The position numbers and the translations under genes were made by a program. From Chitinophagales bacterium (GTDB taxonomy: Bacteria; Bacteroidota; Bacteroidia; Chitinophagales; UBA2359): a stretch of 64,000 bases of DNA. Every line of letters starts with the position of its first letter. The first letter of the stretch is position 1. Location of the stretch: assembly GCA_020636475.1 (NCBI GenBank), contig JACJXU010000008.1, positions 62,001 through 126,000 on the forward strand. Direction: 5' to 3'. Positions 1-8,608 of the stretch are shown in pieces. The notes under the pieces are model-generated. The model was not told where the DNA came from, did no database searches, and saw only the letters and a program-made list of their open reading frames with translations.

Positions 1-1
1 T

Positions 2-214
2 TTGTGGTTGGCAATTCCTATTACCGTGCTTATTGGCTGGGTGTATGTGGTAATGGAAATAGTGGGCGATTATTCCGAAAACCCTTTTCAGGGCATGGCA
101 AATGATATACCTATGTTGTCGCTTTGCCGCACCATAGAAATAGACTTGCGAGAAATGCTGGACGAAAAAGATTTGCCGCCTGCCATTCAAGCCAAAAATA
201 ATATTTTGATGTAA
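2..214 (+). CDS. Bestrophin-like chloride channel family protein, C-terminal fragment
   Basis: This is the last 70 residues of a gene that enters from the left edge; the true start lies outside the window. A hydrophobic segment (LAIPITVLIGWVYVVMEIVG) is followed by an ENPF motif and by ALCRTIEIDLRxML-like residues (LCRTIEIDLREML). This ending is characteristic of bacterial bestrophin-family membrane proteins, where the ENPF/NDIP stretch follows the last membrane helix. Bacterial homologues are pentameric ion channels of the inner membrane. The family call rests on the C-terminal signature only, so the ion specificity cannot be judged. Confidence 0.72.
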   Translation: MWLAIPITVLIGWVYVVMEIVGDYSENPFQGMANDIPMLSLCRTIEIDLREMLDEKDLPPAIQAKNNILM

Positions 215-311
215 AAAATATTTTCATATTGCGCCATATTTTTCACTTCAGTCTTGATTTATAGCTTATTTTTGATTCATTCTTTTATAACCTTTAAAAA
301 AAGCATAGCGT

Positions 312-1094
312 ATGAAAAATCTGGGTTTTCTTTTTTTGCTTTTATGTGGAATTTCAGCTTGGGCGCAAGGCAAATATGTCGGCACTTATACCGGACAATA
401 CGAAGGCTCTCCTGTAACGATGGAAATTCAGCAGTCGGATAATGTGCTACGAGGCTCTTTACAAGATAATTCCGGCACTTTTATACTCAATGGCACTTTA
501 AGCAACAATATTGCTCAAGGAAATGCCGTAGTACAAAGTAGTGGTATAGAAATGCCGTTTCAAGTGGTTTTTAACGCCGATGCTTCTGCTGTTTTCACTT
601 TATCGGTTTGGGGCTTAGCCGAAATTTCTTTTACTTTATACAAACAAAATAGTTCTTCCGCGTCAGCACTTTCGCCCGCACAAAGTAGCACACCTTCCAA
701 TACATACAATGCTTCCCCAACGCCTGCGGGCAATATAGACTCGCGCTTGTGCGGTGCTTGGATAAAATCTGTAAACAATAGTAGCGGTTACGGCGACAAT
801 TATGCTTCTTTTTCCACCGAAATATTATTTGTACTTAATGCCAACGGCACTTTCGAGTATGGAGCTTCGCGCAGTATGGGCGGCGGAAGTTCGTGGAGCT
901 ACGATGGCAGCAGTTGGTCGGCACCCGAACTTAGCGGAAACTGGTATAGCAGCGACAATAAAATTTACGTTACCTTTGCCAACGGAACGGCTATTGCCAA
1001 AGAAAACCAACTAATGGGTACTTATTACATAGAAGGAAATAACTTGCTTACTACTTCTACATCCGGCGTAAAAGACCTTTGGCAAAGGCGTTAA
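312..1094 (+). CDS. Secreted protein of unknown function with lipocalin-like C-terminal half
   Basis: The 260-residue product begins with a clear signal peptide (residues 1-19, cleavage after AWAQ), so it is exported to the periplasm or cell surface. Residues 20-110 form a beta-rich, glycine-rich segment. A Ser/Ala/Pro linker (about 115-145) follows, and then a second beta-rich half (about 148-260) with several tryptophans and a pattern resembling lipocalin-like or META-type small barrels of Bacteroidota. There is no lipobox and no sorting domain. It lies 26 nt upstream of coaX on the same strand and may be co-transcribed with it. I do not recognise a specific family and assign no function. 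Confidence 0.8.
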   Translation: MKNLGFLFLLLCGISAWAQGKYVGTYTGQYEGSPVTMEIQQSDNVLRGSLQDNSGTFILNGTLSNNIAQGNAVVQSSGIEMPFQVVFNADASAVFTLSVWGLAEISFTLYKQNSSSASALSPAQSSTPSNTYNASPTPAGNIDSRLCGAWIKSVNNSSGYGDNYASFSTEILFVLNANGTFEYGASRSMGGGSSWSYDGSSWSAPELSGNWYSSDNKIYVTFANGTAIAKENQLMGTYYIEGNNLLTTSTSGVKDLWQRR

Positions 1095-1120
1095 GCATTT
1101 TTTAGGTAGAAAATTTTTGC

Positions 1121-1858
1121 ATGCATCTTTGTATTGATATTGGAAATACGCGCAGCAAATGGGCTGTTTTTGATAAGGCATTATTGATAGAAAAACAAAC
1201 AATTTCAGTACTGGATGTAGCTGTATTGCAGCAAATTTTTGCCCAATATCCCATAGATAAAAGCATAAGTTCGTCTGTGCGACATGAAATTGCGCCGGAA
1301 ATAAAAGCCTTTTTATCCGACAATAGTTTTTATGTTCCTTTTACAACAGATACGCCATTGCCTGTTTTTTCGCGTTATGCTACACCGCAAACGTTGGGGC
1401 GCGACAGAATAGCAGGTGCCGTAGCGGCTTATTTTTTATATCCCGAAACGCACTCGCTGGTGCTGGACAGCGGCACTTGTCTTACCTACAATTTTATTGA
1501 TAAATCGGCAACTTACTGGGGCGGAGCTATTTCTTTGGGAGTACGCATGCGTTTTAAATCTTTGGCACATTTCACGGCAAGATTGCCACTTATTGAGCCG
1601 CAAGCAGAAATGCCTTATTTTATTGGCGACACTACCGAAACTTCTATTTTGAGTGGTGTAATGAATGGCGTTGCACAAGAAATTGACGGCATTGTTACAC
1701 AATATGAGCAATCTTTTGGTAAAATTAACGTAGTATTTACCGGCGGAGATGCACATTTGTTGCATACAACGCATAAAAAACAGATATTTGCGCAGCCCGA
1801 ACTTGTTTTTATCGGTTTAAATCAAATTTTAGTATTTAATGCAGCATTATTTTTATAA
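1121..1858 (+). CDS. coaX: Type III pantothenate kinase
   Basis: The enzyme phosphorylates pantothenate with ATP in the first committed step of coenzyme A synthesis, in the cytoplasm. The 245-residue length fits the type III family (about 240-260). Visible motifs are the N-terminal DIGNT phosphate-binding segment (residues 6-10), GRDR (93-96) and DSGTCLTY with the presumed catalytic Asp-116, all belonging to the ASKHA fold. The last 20 nt overlap the start of the next gene, an outer-membrane protein. CoaX next to an outer-membrane protein and a TPR protein is, to my knowledge, a recurrent order in this phylum. Confidence 0.95.
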   Translation: MHLCIDIGNTRSKWAVFDKALLIEKQTISVLDVAVLQQIFAQYPIDKSISSSVRHEIAPEIKAFLSDNSFYVPFTTDTPLPVFSRYATPQTLGRDRIAGAVAAYFLYPETHSLVLDSGTCLTYNFIDKSATYWGGAISLGVRMRFKSLAHFTARLPLIEPQAEMPYFIGDTTETSILSGVMNGVAQEIDGIVTQYEQSFGKINVVFTGGDAHLLHTTHKKQIFAQPELVFIGLNQILVFNAALFL

Positions 1859-3122
1859 AATCTCTATCATACTCTTGTGCCTAATGAACAATCTTTCGGC
1901 ACAAGATTTGGACCTCACCATAGACCGTCCTACGTATTTGTATTCTTACTTTACTCCCGGACATTTGCAAGATTTGACAACTGCTTCTGCCAGAGGCATG
2001 GCAAGTTTGTCGGCAGCAAACCGATTGCCGAATACGCTCAATTTTTACAATCCGGCGGCACTGACCAATATGTCGCTTACTACCTTCGACTCCGGTTTCG
2101 ATTTCAACCGCTCTTCGTTTAGCAACAATGCCCAAAATATACGCTCTACCGATGCAAATATTGCTTATTTGTCGATGGGTTTTCCCGTAGCAAAGTTCTG
2201 GACAACTTCCGTAGGGCTAAACAGTTACTCGCGGGTGAACTACGACTTATTAGACACACAAGAAAATGCTTCTTTGGGAAATCAATCTTTAGAGTATCTC
2301 GGCGAAGGGCAGTTATATCGCATATATTGGGGAAATGGTTTCAAAATTTTGCCCTCTCTTTCCGTAGGTGTGCAAGGGATGTATCATTTTGGACACATAA
2401 ACAAAACCGTAAATTTTGCCGCCGACTCTCTGGCGACAGGCTATACTGTTCGTAAAAATGATTATAGCAACTACAATGGTTTTTCGGGATTGGCTTCTTT
2501 TCAGTGGCATCCGCTTTTGCGCAAGGGCGATAAGCCATTAATGCTTATTGTGGGTTCTTTTGTAGAGTGGGAGAGTTCGATTAAACGAAAAAACCGAACT
2601 TATTGGAATCGCTTAGATGCTTATGGCAATGAAATAGATGGTAATTTGTTTTTGGAAGAAAATATCACTACGGATGTAAGTTTGCCCAGTGTATATGGCG
2701 TAGGTTTTTCTTTGGCAACCAATAATTGGCTGCTGGGCATAGAAGCGCAAATGCACCAGTGGGGCGATGTGTCTTGGGACAATTCATCTTTTACCCAAAA
2801 CGATACACGCATAGCTTTGGGCGGAATGTTTGTGCCTTCTACGGAGAGTACGCGTCCTTGGTTGCAGCGCGTAAGTTACAGAATGGGTTTGTATTATCAT
2901 TCGGGATATTTAAACATAAACGAACAGGCAATTCAGCGTTTGGGGCTTACTTTTGGCTTCGGCTTGCCCCTGAGCCGCAAAATGCCTTCAACGTTAAACC
3001 TTTCTTTTGATTTAGGTCAAAAAGGTACAACGGAAAATAGTCTCTATCAAGAAAATTACTTTTTTACAACGATTGGTATCAACTTAAATGATAAATGGTT
3101 TATAAAACGTAAATTTGATTAA
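1839..3122 (+). CDS. Outer-membrane beta-barrel protein (FadL/PorV-like)
   Basis: The 427-residue protein starts with a signal peptide ending near residue 21 (NNLSAQ). A segment containing NFYNPAAL follows; this NPAA motif is typical of FadL/PorV-type barrels. The rest is alternating beta strands rich in aromatic residues, ending FIKRKFD. It is probably a long-chain solute channel or an accessory barrel of the outer membrane. The ATG at 1839 lies inside coaX (20-nt overlap). A later Met at 1881 would remove the signal peptide, so the upstream start is preferred. Translational coupling to coaX is likely. The transported substrate cannot be inferred. Confidence 0.8.
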   Translation: MQHYFYKISIILLCLMNNLSAQDLDLTIDRPTYLYSYFTPGHLQDLTTASARGMASLSAANRLPNTLNFYNPAALTNMSLTTFDSGFDFNRSSFSNNAQNIRSTDANIAYLSMGFPVAKFWTTSVGLNSYSRVNYDLLDTQENASLGNQSLEYLGEGQLYRIYWGNGFKILPSLSVGVQGMYHFGHINKTVNFAADSLATGYTVRKNDYSNYNGFSGLASFQWHPLLRKGDKPLMLIVGSFVEWESSIKRKNRTYWNRLDAYGNEIDGNLFLEENITTDVSLPSVYGVGFSLATNNWLLGIEAQMHQWGDVSWDNSSFTQNDTRIALGGMFVPSTESTRPWLQRVSYRMGLYYHSGYLNINEQAIQRLGLTFGFGLPLSRKMPSTLNLSFDLGQKGTTENSLYQENYFFTTIGINLNDKWFIKRKFD

Positions 3123-3235
3123 ATGAGTAGCCTACTAAGCTATTTTAATGTAACCTAACTTTATGTTTTTCATCTAAAAACATAGAGCTTTAAGCTAAAA
3201 ATTATTTCCATAACACTTAATATTTAATACAAACT

Positions 3236-4699
3236 ATGAACACAAAAGTTAAATGGCTTTGGATGCTGATTGCTGTAATGTTTTTTGCTTACAACCAAAC
3301 AGCTTGTACTGCCCAAAAAGTCAAAAAATCGAAAAAAGATAAATCTTCAACCGAAGAAACTACCACCAAAGAAACAGCAACTACTGTAAGTAATACGCCT
3401 GTTGAAACCAACGAAAGGGGTTGTCCTATGTACGGTGCCGACAAAAACGAAACCCTGAAAAACTACTCCTTGTTTAATGAGTATTACAAAACAGGAAACT
3501 ACACCGAAGCACTTCCTTATTGGAAAATTGTATATAAAGAAGCTCCGGGCTTACGCGAGACTACGTACTTTGCAGGAGAAAAAATGTACCGTTCGTTTTT
3601 GGATAACGCCACTACCGAAGCGCAGAAAAAAGCGTATTTGGATACTATTTTTATGATTTACGACAAACGCGGAGAGTGCTACGGCAAAGAATATTATTAT
3701 ACCGGAAAAAAAGGTTTGGATTTAATGCAGTATTTTCCCGAAACTACGGAAAAACAACAGTTTGATTATTTTGAAAAATCAATAGAAACAGGTGGTTCTA
3801 ATGCACCTTATGGTATTCTGTATCCTTATTTTGTGATGATAATGAAAAAGTATAATGACAAAGCACTTAATTTTGAGCAGCTCACCGCCAAATACGAACA
3901 GATTGCGGAGATTGCACGCGATAATATTGAAGGCGACAGCAAATACGCTTCGTATTACGAGGAATCTTTGGATAAAATGGACGATTATTATACCCAACTG
4001 GCAGATGCTGTTTCTGATGCAAATGCCCGAAACTCTGTTAGAGATTGCGCTTCGGCAAAAGAATACTATGGCGCAAAATATCGCGAAGACCCCAACGATA
4101 TAAAAGCAATGACTACTCTGTACAAGGCTATGAAAAAGTACAAGTGTTATTCCGACCCGCTTTTCTTGGAAATTGCCAACAAGCTCAATAATATAGAGCC
4201 TACCGTAGGTCTTACACGTTTCATTGCCAAAGCCTATGCTTCTAAAGGCGATTACTCACAAGCGATTGGTTTTTACAGCAAAGCTATTGATTTGGAAGGC
4301 GACCCTTGCAACAAAGCCGATATAAAACTAACTATTGCGCGTATGTATCAAATTCAAAAAGACTATTCTAAAGCACGCAGTGTTGCCAACGAGGCTGCCG
4401 ACCTTTGTCCTGACAGTGGCGCACCTTATTTGTTAATTGGTGAACTGTATGCTGCAAGTGGTTCACTTTGCGGTCCTGGCACAGGCTGGGATAGCCAAGT
4501 AGTTATTTGGCCCGCAATGGATATGTGGGCAAAAGCCAAAAGAGACCCAGACGTAGCCGGAAAAGCTCAAGAACTTATCAATAAATATAGCGCATACTTG
4601 CCCGAGAAAAAAGAAGCTTTCTTAAAAGGCATTAGTCAAGGCGACAGCTATCAGGTGGGTTGTTGGATAGGAACATCTACTACTGTACGATTGAAATAA
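3236..4699 (+). CDS. TPR-repeat periplasmic or lipoprotein-like protein
   Basis: The 487-residue protein has a hydrophobic N-terminus (residues 6-24) followed by a cysteine (QTAC, an imperfect lipobox) and a Lys/Thr-rich linker to about residue 60. The remainder is helical with tetratricopeptide-like repeats. The clearest are around residues 75-110 (YYKTGNYTEALPYWKIVYKEAP) and 335-395 (KAYASKGDYSQAIGFYSKAI). TPR proteins act as protein-binding scaffolds. The position after the coaX-barrel pair matches a common Bacteroidota order. It ends just before a strong terminator. A soluble periplasmic form rather than a lipoprotein is possible because the lipobox is weak. Confidence 0.82.
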   Translation: MNTKVKWLWMLIAVMFFAYNQTACTAQKVKKSKKDKSSTEETTTKETATTVSNTPVETNERGCPMYGADKNETLKNYSLFNEYYKTGNYTEALPYWKIVYKEAPGLRETTYFAGEKMYRSFLDNATTEAQKKAYLDTIFMIYDKRGECYGKEYYYTGKKGLDLMQYFPETTEKQQFDYFEKSIETGGSNAPYGILYPYFVMIMKKYNDKALNFEQLTAKYEQIAEIARDNIEGDSKYASYYEESLDKMDDYYTQLADAVSDANARNSVRDCASAKEYYGAKYREDPNDIKAMTTLYKAMKKYKCYSDPLFLEIANKLNNIEPTVGLTRFIAKAYASKGDYSQAIGFYSKAIDLEGDPCNKADIKLTIARMYQIQKDYSKARSVANEAADLCPDSGAPYLLIGELYAASGSLCGPGTGWDSQVVIWPAMDMWAKAKRDPDVAGKAQELINKYSAYLPEKKEAFLKGISQGDSYQVGCWIGTSTTVRLK

Positions 4700-4729
4700 G
4701 ATTTAAAATTTTTTATAAAATAAATACGA

Positions 4730-4760
4730 AAAAGACTGTCTGAAAAGACGGTCTTTTTTT
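4730..4760 (+). terminator. Rho-independent terminator after the TPR gene
   Basis: The stem AAAAGACTGTC / GACGGTCTTTT (4730-4740 and 4747-4757, one G-T pair) encloses a 6-nt loop and runs into a T tract ending at 4760. It sits 30 nt after the TPR stop codon. Confidence 0.85.
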
Positions 4761-4806
4761 ATGTATTGGGAGTAAGTCCAAAAAGATTGTTTCAAGTACC
4801 TACCCA

Positions 4807-4863
4807 AAAGAAATCAAGTGTTGGTTACTATAACTCGCGAAAGAATAGCAATAATTTATACTA
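4807..4863 (+). repeat. 57-bp direct repeat, copy 1
   Basis: This copy matches 4974-5030 with roughly 12 differences by eye. Both begin AAAGAAATCAAG and end TAATTTATACT. It is preceded by AAGTACCTACCCAAAA (4794-4809), which recurs at 5053-5068. Confidence 0.7.
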
Positions 4864-4875
4864 GCTTTTATAAAT

Positions 4876-4920
4876 TACTTTGTGTGACTTCGTGAAATAC
4901 TTAGCGCAACTTAGTGTACC
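4876..4920 (+). repeat. Short quasi-periodic ACTT tract
   Basis: The motif ACTT appears four times at about 10-12 nt spacing, each followed by a GTG- or GCG-like triplet. Related units in opposite sense (AGTTACACAAAGTTACAC) lie at 4934-4953. Such tracts are seen in intergenic DNA of Bacteroidota. No function is claimed. Confidence 0.5.
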
Positions 4921-4973
4921 AAATAATAGCATAAAGTTACACAAAGTTACACGAAAACAACAAGCAACCATAC

Positions 4974-5030
4974 AAAGAAATCAAGCATCGGTCGCTATAA
5001 TTTGCTAAAGAATATTAGTAATTTATACTG
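4974..5030 (+). repeat. 57-bp direct repeat, copy 2
   Basis: Second copy of the unit at 4807. It continues into TACTGGTTTTCTTTT (5027-5041), which recurs at 5248-5262 and marks a third, mostly lost unit. Confidence 0.7.
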
Positions 5031-5155
5031 GTTTTCTTTTGTCCAAGTGCTTAAGTACCTACCCAAAAAAATCATGTATTTTCTTCAATAATTTAGCCAA
5101 CAATTTATTTTTAACGAATAAACTATGTTACTATTAAAACCTTGAAACGCGCACA

Positions 5156-5213
5156 TTGAGCGAAGCCGAAATGTGATTTTAATAACGGATAGTTGCGTTT
5201 CGACTTCGCTCAA
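5156..5213. repeat. Inverted repeat with 26-nt loop
   Basis: The arms TTGAGCGAAGCCGAAA (5156-5171) and TTTCGACTTCGCTCAA (5198-5213) are complementary at 15 of 16 positions. There is no T tract, so this is more likely a mobile or palindromic intergenic repeat than a terminator. Confidence 0.65.
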
Positions 5214-5432
5214 CGCTCGCTTTGCATTTGCTAAACATTATTATAATACTGGTTTTCTTTTTTCCAAATACCTAATTTTATTAATAATGATAAATTATAT
5301 GTAGTTTTAACTTAATTAAATAGGCTTATAAAAAAAACAAAGCGCAATACTTAACAATTTGATAACATTGGTTTTGCATTAACTTTTTGCCCAAAGGGCT
5401 ACTTTTGCTGCCGAAACAAATTATCATTAAAA

Positions 5433-8180
5433 ATGAAAAAAATCTTTTACCTTTTTATTCTCACCGTATTCTTTAGCGTAGCTGCCAATGCACAAACAGC
5501 AGTTTTTGGCTACGTACAAGATGCTAACGACAACTCTTCATTGTATGGCGCAACTATTTTAGTTGAAGGAACTACAATGGGAACTATTGCCGGAGCCGAT
5601 GGCTATTTTATGTTGCGTCGTGTTCCGCAAGGAGAGCAGACACTTATTATTCGCTATTTGGGATACGAAGATAAGTCCCTAAGTGTGAATGTAGGTGCTG
5701 AAACTATTGATTTAGGCACTATTGGCTTATCGTCCGATGCTATTGGTTTACAAGTAATTGAAGTAGTTGCCGATGTGGCGATTGACCGACAAACGCCTGT
5801 TGCTGTTTCGCGCATTGATGCCAAAACCATTCAAACTAAGTTGGGAAACCAAGAGTTTGTGGAGGTGTTGCGCAATACACCGTCTATTTATGCCACCAAA
5901 TCAAGTGGTGGTTTTGGCGACTCACGTATTAATATTCGTGGTTTCAAACAAGAAGATGTTGCCTTATTGCTCAATGGTATTCCGGTAAATGGTATGGAAG
6001 ACAACAAAGTTTACTGGTCGAACTGGTCGGGCTTGGGCGATGTTACGCGTACTATCCAAATTCAGCGCGGTTTGGGTGCTTCCAAACTTGCCGTAGCTTC
6101 TGTTGGTGGTACGATTAATATTATCACAAAATCGACCGACCAAGAAAAAGGCGGCAATGTTTTTATGGGCATTGGTAACGATGGTTATCAAAAAGCAGGT
6201 TTAACACTTTCCACAGGTTTGTTGGACAATGGTTGGGCATTTACCTTTAGCGGAAGCCGCACTACGGGCGATGGTTATGTAGAAGGCACTTACATTGATG
6301 CTTGGAGTTATTTTGGTGCTATTTCAAAACAAATAAACAAGCGCAATTTGTTAATGCTTACCGGATTTGGTGCGCCACAGCGTCACGGTCAGCGCGATTT
6401 CCAACATTCTATCAGCCAACTCAGAGATGTTCACGGTATTCGCTGGAACGATGACTATGGAACTTACGAGGGAAATCCTTATTTATGGCGCGAAAACTTT
6501 TATCACAAACCACAAGTTGGCTTGAGCCATATTTTTGAAGTAAGCGATAAAACTACTTGGACTTCTTCGGCGTATCTTTCGATAGGTAGAGGTGGAGGAA
6601 CCGGCGATATAGGTTCAAAACGCGAATATACCATTGCCCGCGACTCTTATGGTCATGTAAATTTTGATGAAATAGCGGCTTGGAACAGAGGCGACGCTTC
6701 GCTTGGTTCTACGGCTCCTGTGGCAGAAACTAATTTTATTATGAACGGGGTAGAAGGTTCAGGACAAGTAATTTCTAATGAAAATGGCGGTACAATAAAA
6801 AGAGCTTCTATGAACGAGCATCAGTGGTTTGGTATTTTGTCGAACGTTTCTACCGAACTTAACGATAAATTAACGCTTTCAGGAGGATTAGATGCGCGTT
6901 GGTACACAGGCTCGCACTACCGCAAAATAGTAGATTTGTTGGGTGCCGACTATTGGTTTGACGATGATAACTTAAATGAAATGAGCGACTCTTTTACCTA
7001 TATCAGCAATGATACGCTTGAAGTAACAGAATCGGGTAATATTATTACCGCCCCAAATAGTGCCACAAGATTGTGGGGTTCGGTTGATGATGATAAAATG
7101 ATAGATTATCACAATGATGAAAACATTAACTGGTATGGTCTTTTCGGACAATTGGAGTATGGCTCAAGCTCGCTTTCTGCTTTTGTTTCGGGCGCGTTAA
7201 ATTATACCAAAATGAGAAGAATTGATTATTTCTCAAAATTAAACAGCGACCCTAATCAAACAACTGACTGGTTGAATTTCTTGGGCGGAAACGTGAAAGC
7301 CGGTGCCAACTACAATATCAACAATCACCACAATGTGTTTGCCAATGTGGGCTTAATTTCTCGTGCGCCTTATTTTGATGCACTGTTTCCTACTTTCGAT
7401 AATGACAAACCAAACAATGATGCCGTAAACGAAAATGTATTGGCTTTTGAGTTGGGTTATGGCTATCGCAACAAAGGTTTTAAAGCAAATATTAACGGCT
7501 ATATGACCCAATGGACCGACAAAACGGAAGTAATAACCTTCCAAGATGCTGTAACGAAAGAAGTTTATATTTTAAATCTTTTAGGTGTTGATGCGTTGCA
7601 TACAGGCGTAGAGTTTGATGCAAGTGTAGCCGCAACATCGCAGTTAGACCTTACCGCTTTTGCTTCTATCGGCAACTGGCAATGGCAAGGAACACCCAAT
7701 GGTATTGTTTCCAACGAAGCGCAAGAAGTGGTTGGCAAAGCCGAATATTACATTGACGGTTTGAAAGTAGGCGATGCAGCCCAAACTTCTTTTGGCATTG
7801 GCGCAGCTTATCAACTTATTCCGGCAATAACTATTGATGCGCAATATGTTTACTTCAATAATTTGTATGCCGAATACGCACCAAATCAGCGCAGCAATTC
7901 GGCGTATAGTGGCGTTCAACCTATAAAATTACCTGCTTATGGTTTAACAGATATGGGCTTAACGTGGAATTTTGGTTTCTTCGACAAAGAATCAACGCTT
8001 CGCTTTAATGTAAATAATTTGTTTGATGTAACCTATATTTCCGAAGCAACCGACAAAATTACGCCAACAAAAGATAGCGAAGGTAATATTATTGGTGGTA
8101 CTGCTGCCGATATTAATACTACTACAGGTTGGTTTGGTTTTGGCAGAACTTGGAACGCTACGCTAAAATTGAATTTTTAA
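5433..8180 (+). CDS. TonB-dependent receptor with carboxypeptidase-like N-terminal domain
   Basis: This 915-residue outer-membrane receptor would import a ligand using TonB-ExbBD energy. The signal peptide spans residues 1-20 (ANAQ). A CarboxypepD_reg-like beta-sandwich follows (about 22-105, FGYVQDANDNSSLYGATILV). The plug domain (about 120-235) includes NIRGFKQEDVALLLNGIPVN and the IQRGLGASK segment. The rest is a 22-strand barrel ending in the terminal strand WNATLKLNF. There is no SusD partner next door, so a siderophore, cobalamin or metal ligand is as plausible as a glycan. The gene is monocistronic, with repeats upstream and a strong terminator downstream. Confidence 0.93.
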   Translation: MKKIFYLFILTVFFSVAANAQTAVFGYVQDANDNSSLYGATILVEGTTMGTIAGADGYFMLRRVPQGEQTLIIRYLGYEDKSLSVNVGAETIDLGTIGLSSDAIGLQVIEVVADVAIDRQTPVAVSRIDAKTIQTKLGNQEFVEVLRNTPSIYATKSSGGFGDSRINIRGFKQEDVALLLNGIPVNGMEDNKVYWSNWSGLGDVTRTIQIQRGLGASKLAVASVGGTINIITKSTDQEKGGNVFMGIGNDGYQKAGLTLSTGLLDNGWAFTFSGSRTTGDGYVEGTYIDAWSYFGAISKQINKRNLLMLTGFGAPQRHGQRDFQHSISQLRDVHGIRWNDDYGTYEGNPYLWRENFYHKPQVGLSHIFEVSDKTTWTSSAYLSIGRGGGTGDIGSKREYTIARDSYGHVNFDEIAAWNRGDASLGSTAPVAETNFIMNGVEGSGQVISNENGGTIKRASMNEHQWFGILSNVSTELNDKLTLSGGLDARWYTGSHYRKIVDLLGADYWFDDDNLNEMSDSFTYISNDTLEVTESGNIITAPNSATRLWGSVDDDKMIDYHNDENINWYGLFGQLEYGSSSLSAFVSGALNYTKMRRIDYFSKLNSDPNQTTDWLNFLGGNVKAGANYNINNHHNVFANVGLISRAPYFDALFPTFDNDKPNNDAVNENVLAFELGYGYRNKGFKANINGYMTQWTDKTEVITFQDAVTKEVYILNLLGVDALHTGVEFDASVAATSQLDLTAFASIGNWQWQGTPNGIVSNEAQEVVGKAEYYIDGLKVGDAAQTSFGIGAAYQLIPAITIDAQYVYFNNLYAEYAPNQRSNSAYSGVQPIKLPAYGLTDMGLTWNFGFFDKESTLRFNVNNLFDVTYISEATDKITPTKDSEGNIIGGTAADINTTTGWFGFGRTWNATLKLNF

Positions 8181-8206
8181 CAAAATTTTTTCATAATAAT
8201 ATAAGT

Positions 8207-8236
8207 TAAAAGCCGCCTTTAAAGCGGCTTTTTTTA
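8207..8236 (+). terminator. Rho-independent terminator after the TonB receptor
   Basis: AAAAGCCGC (8208-8216) pairs with GCGGCTTTT (8224-8232), closing a 7-nt loop and running into a T tract. It begins about 27 nt after the receptor stop codon. Confidence 0.88.
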
Positions 8237-8239
8237 TAA

Positions 8240-8417
8240 TACCAAAATCGAATACTCATTGCGTATTAAAAAAGTATCGTTTCTTTTGCTTCGTTTTCTT
8301 TAAACAAGTAAAGAAAATGAAGAAGCCCAAAGCATAGCTTTGCACCTAAAGTTGCGGGACGGACACTTATATTTAACAATAAATATGATTGTGCCTAATT
8401 TTCCTGCAATTTTGATA
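8240..8417 (-). mobile_element. MITE-like element, copy 1 (178 bp, reverse orientation)
   Basis: The ends TACCAAAAT (8240-8248) and ATTTTGATA (8409-8417) form imperfect 9-bp inverted repeats. The element is flanked by direct TAA triplets (8237-8239 and 8418-8420). Read on the minus strand it matches the first half of the 47076 element over about 90 nt (roughly 9 differences), including the internal hairpin AAGAAAACGAAG/CTTCATTTTCTT. It then joins straight to the right end (TAATACGCAAT). It therefore looks like an internal-deletion derivative with a small extra insertion near its left part. There is no coding capacity. Confidence 0.75.
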
Positions 8418-8525
8418 TAAATTCAGGTTTTGTACGCATCAAAAAGTGAGAAATGAAGTATTCTTGTACACAGAAATATGGTAATAAAATAATTGTCGCA
8501 AAGTTTTAGCTATACTATTTCAATG

Positions 8526-8533
8526 TATCTTTG
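8526..8533 (+). promoter_or_regulatory. Candidate Bacteroidota -7 promoter element for the lytic transglycosylase
   Basis: TATCTTTG fits the TAnnTTTG -7 consensus. A TTTT at 8504-8507, 18 nt upstream, is one base off the TTTG -33 element. It lies about 75 nt before the start codon. Confidence 0.45.
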
Positions 8534-8608
8534 CGTTCTAAAAATAGTCCCAACATCACAATTTGGTACTATTTTTATTTAAAAACGCTTAATACACTTA
8601 CAATATAA

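Larger units (their letters stand above)
4761..5432. other. Repeat-rich intergenic region, no gene seen
   Basis: About 670 nt of AT-rich sequence with no credible coding frame. It holds a diverged 57-bp direct repeat pair, a shared downstream motif in three places, a short tract with ACTT spaced about 11 nt apart, and a 16-bp inverted repeat. The stretch just before 5433 should carry the TonB-receptor promoter, but no exact TAnnTTTG motif is evident next to the start codon. Confidence 0.6.
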
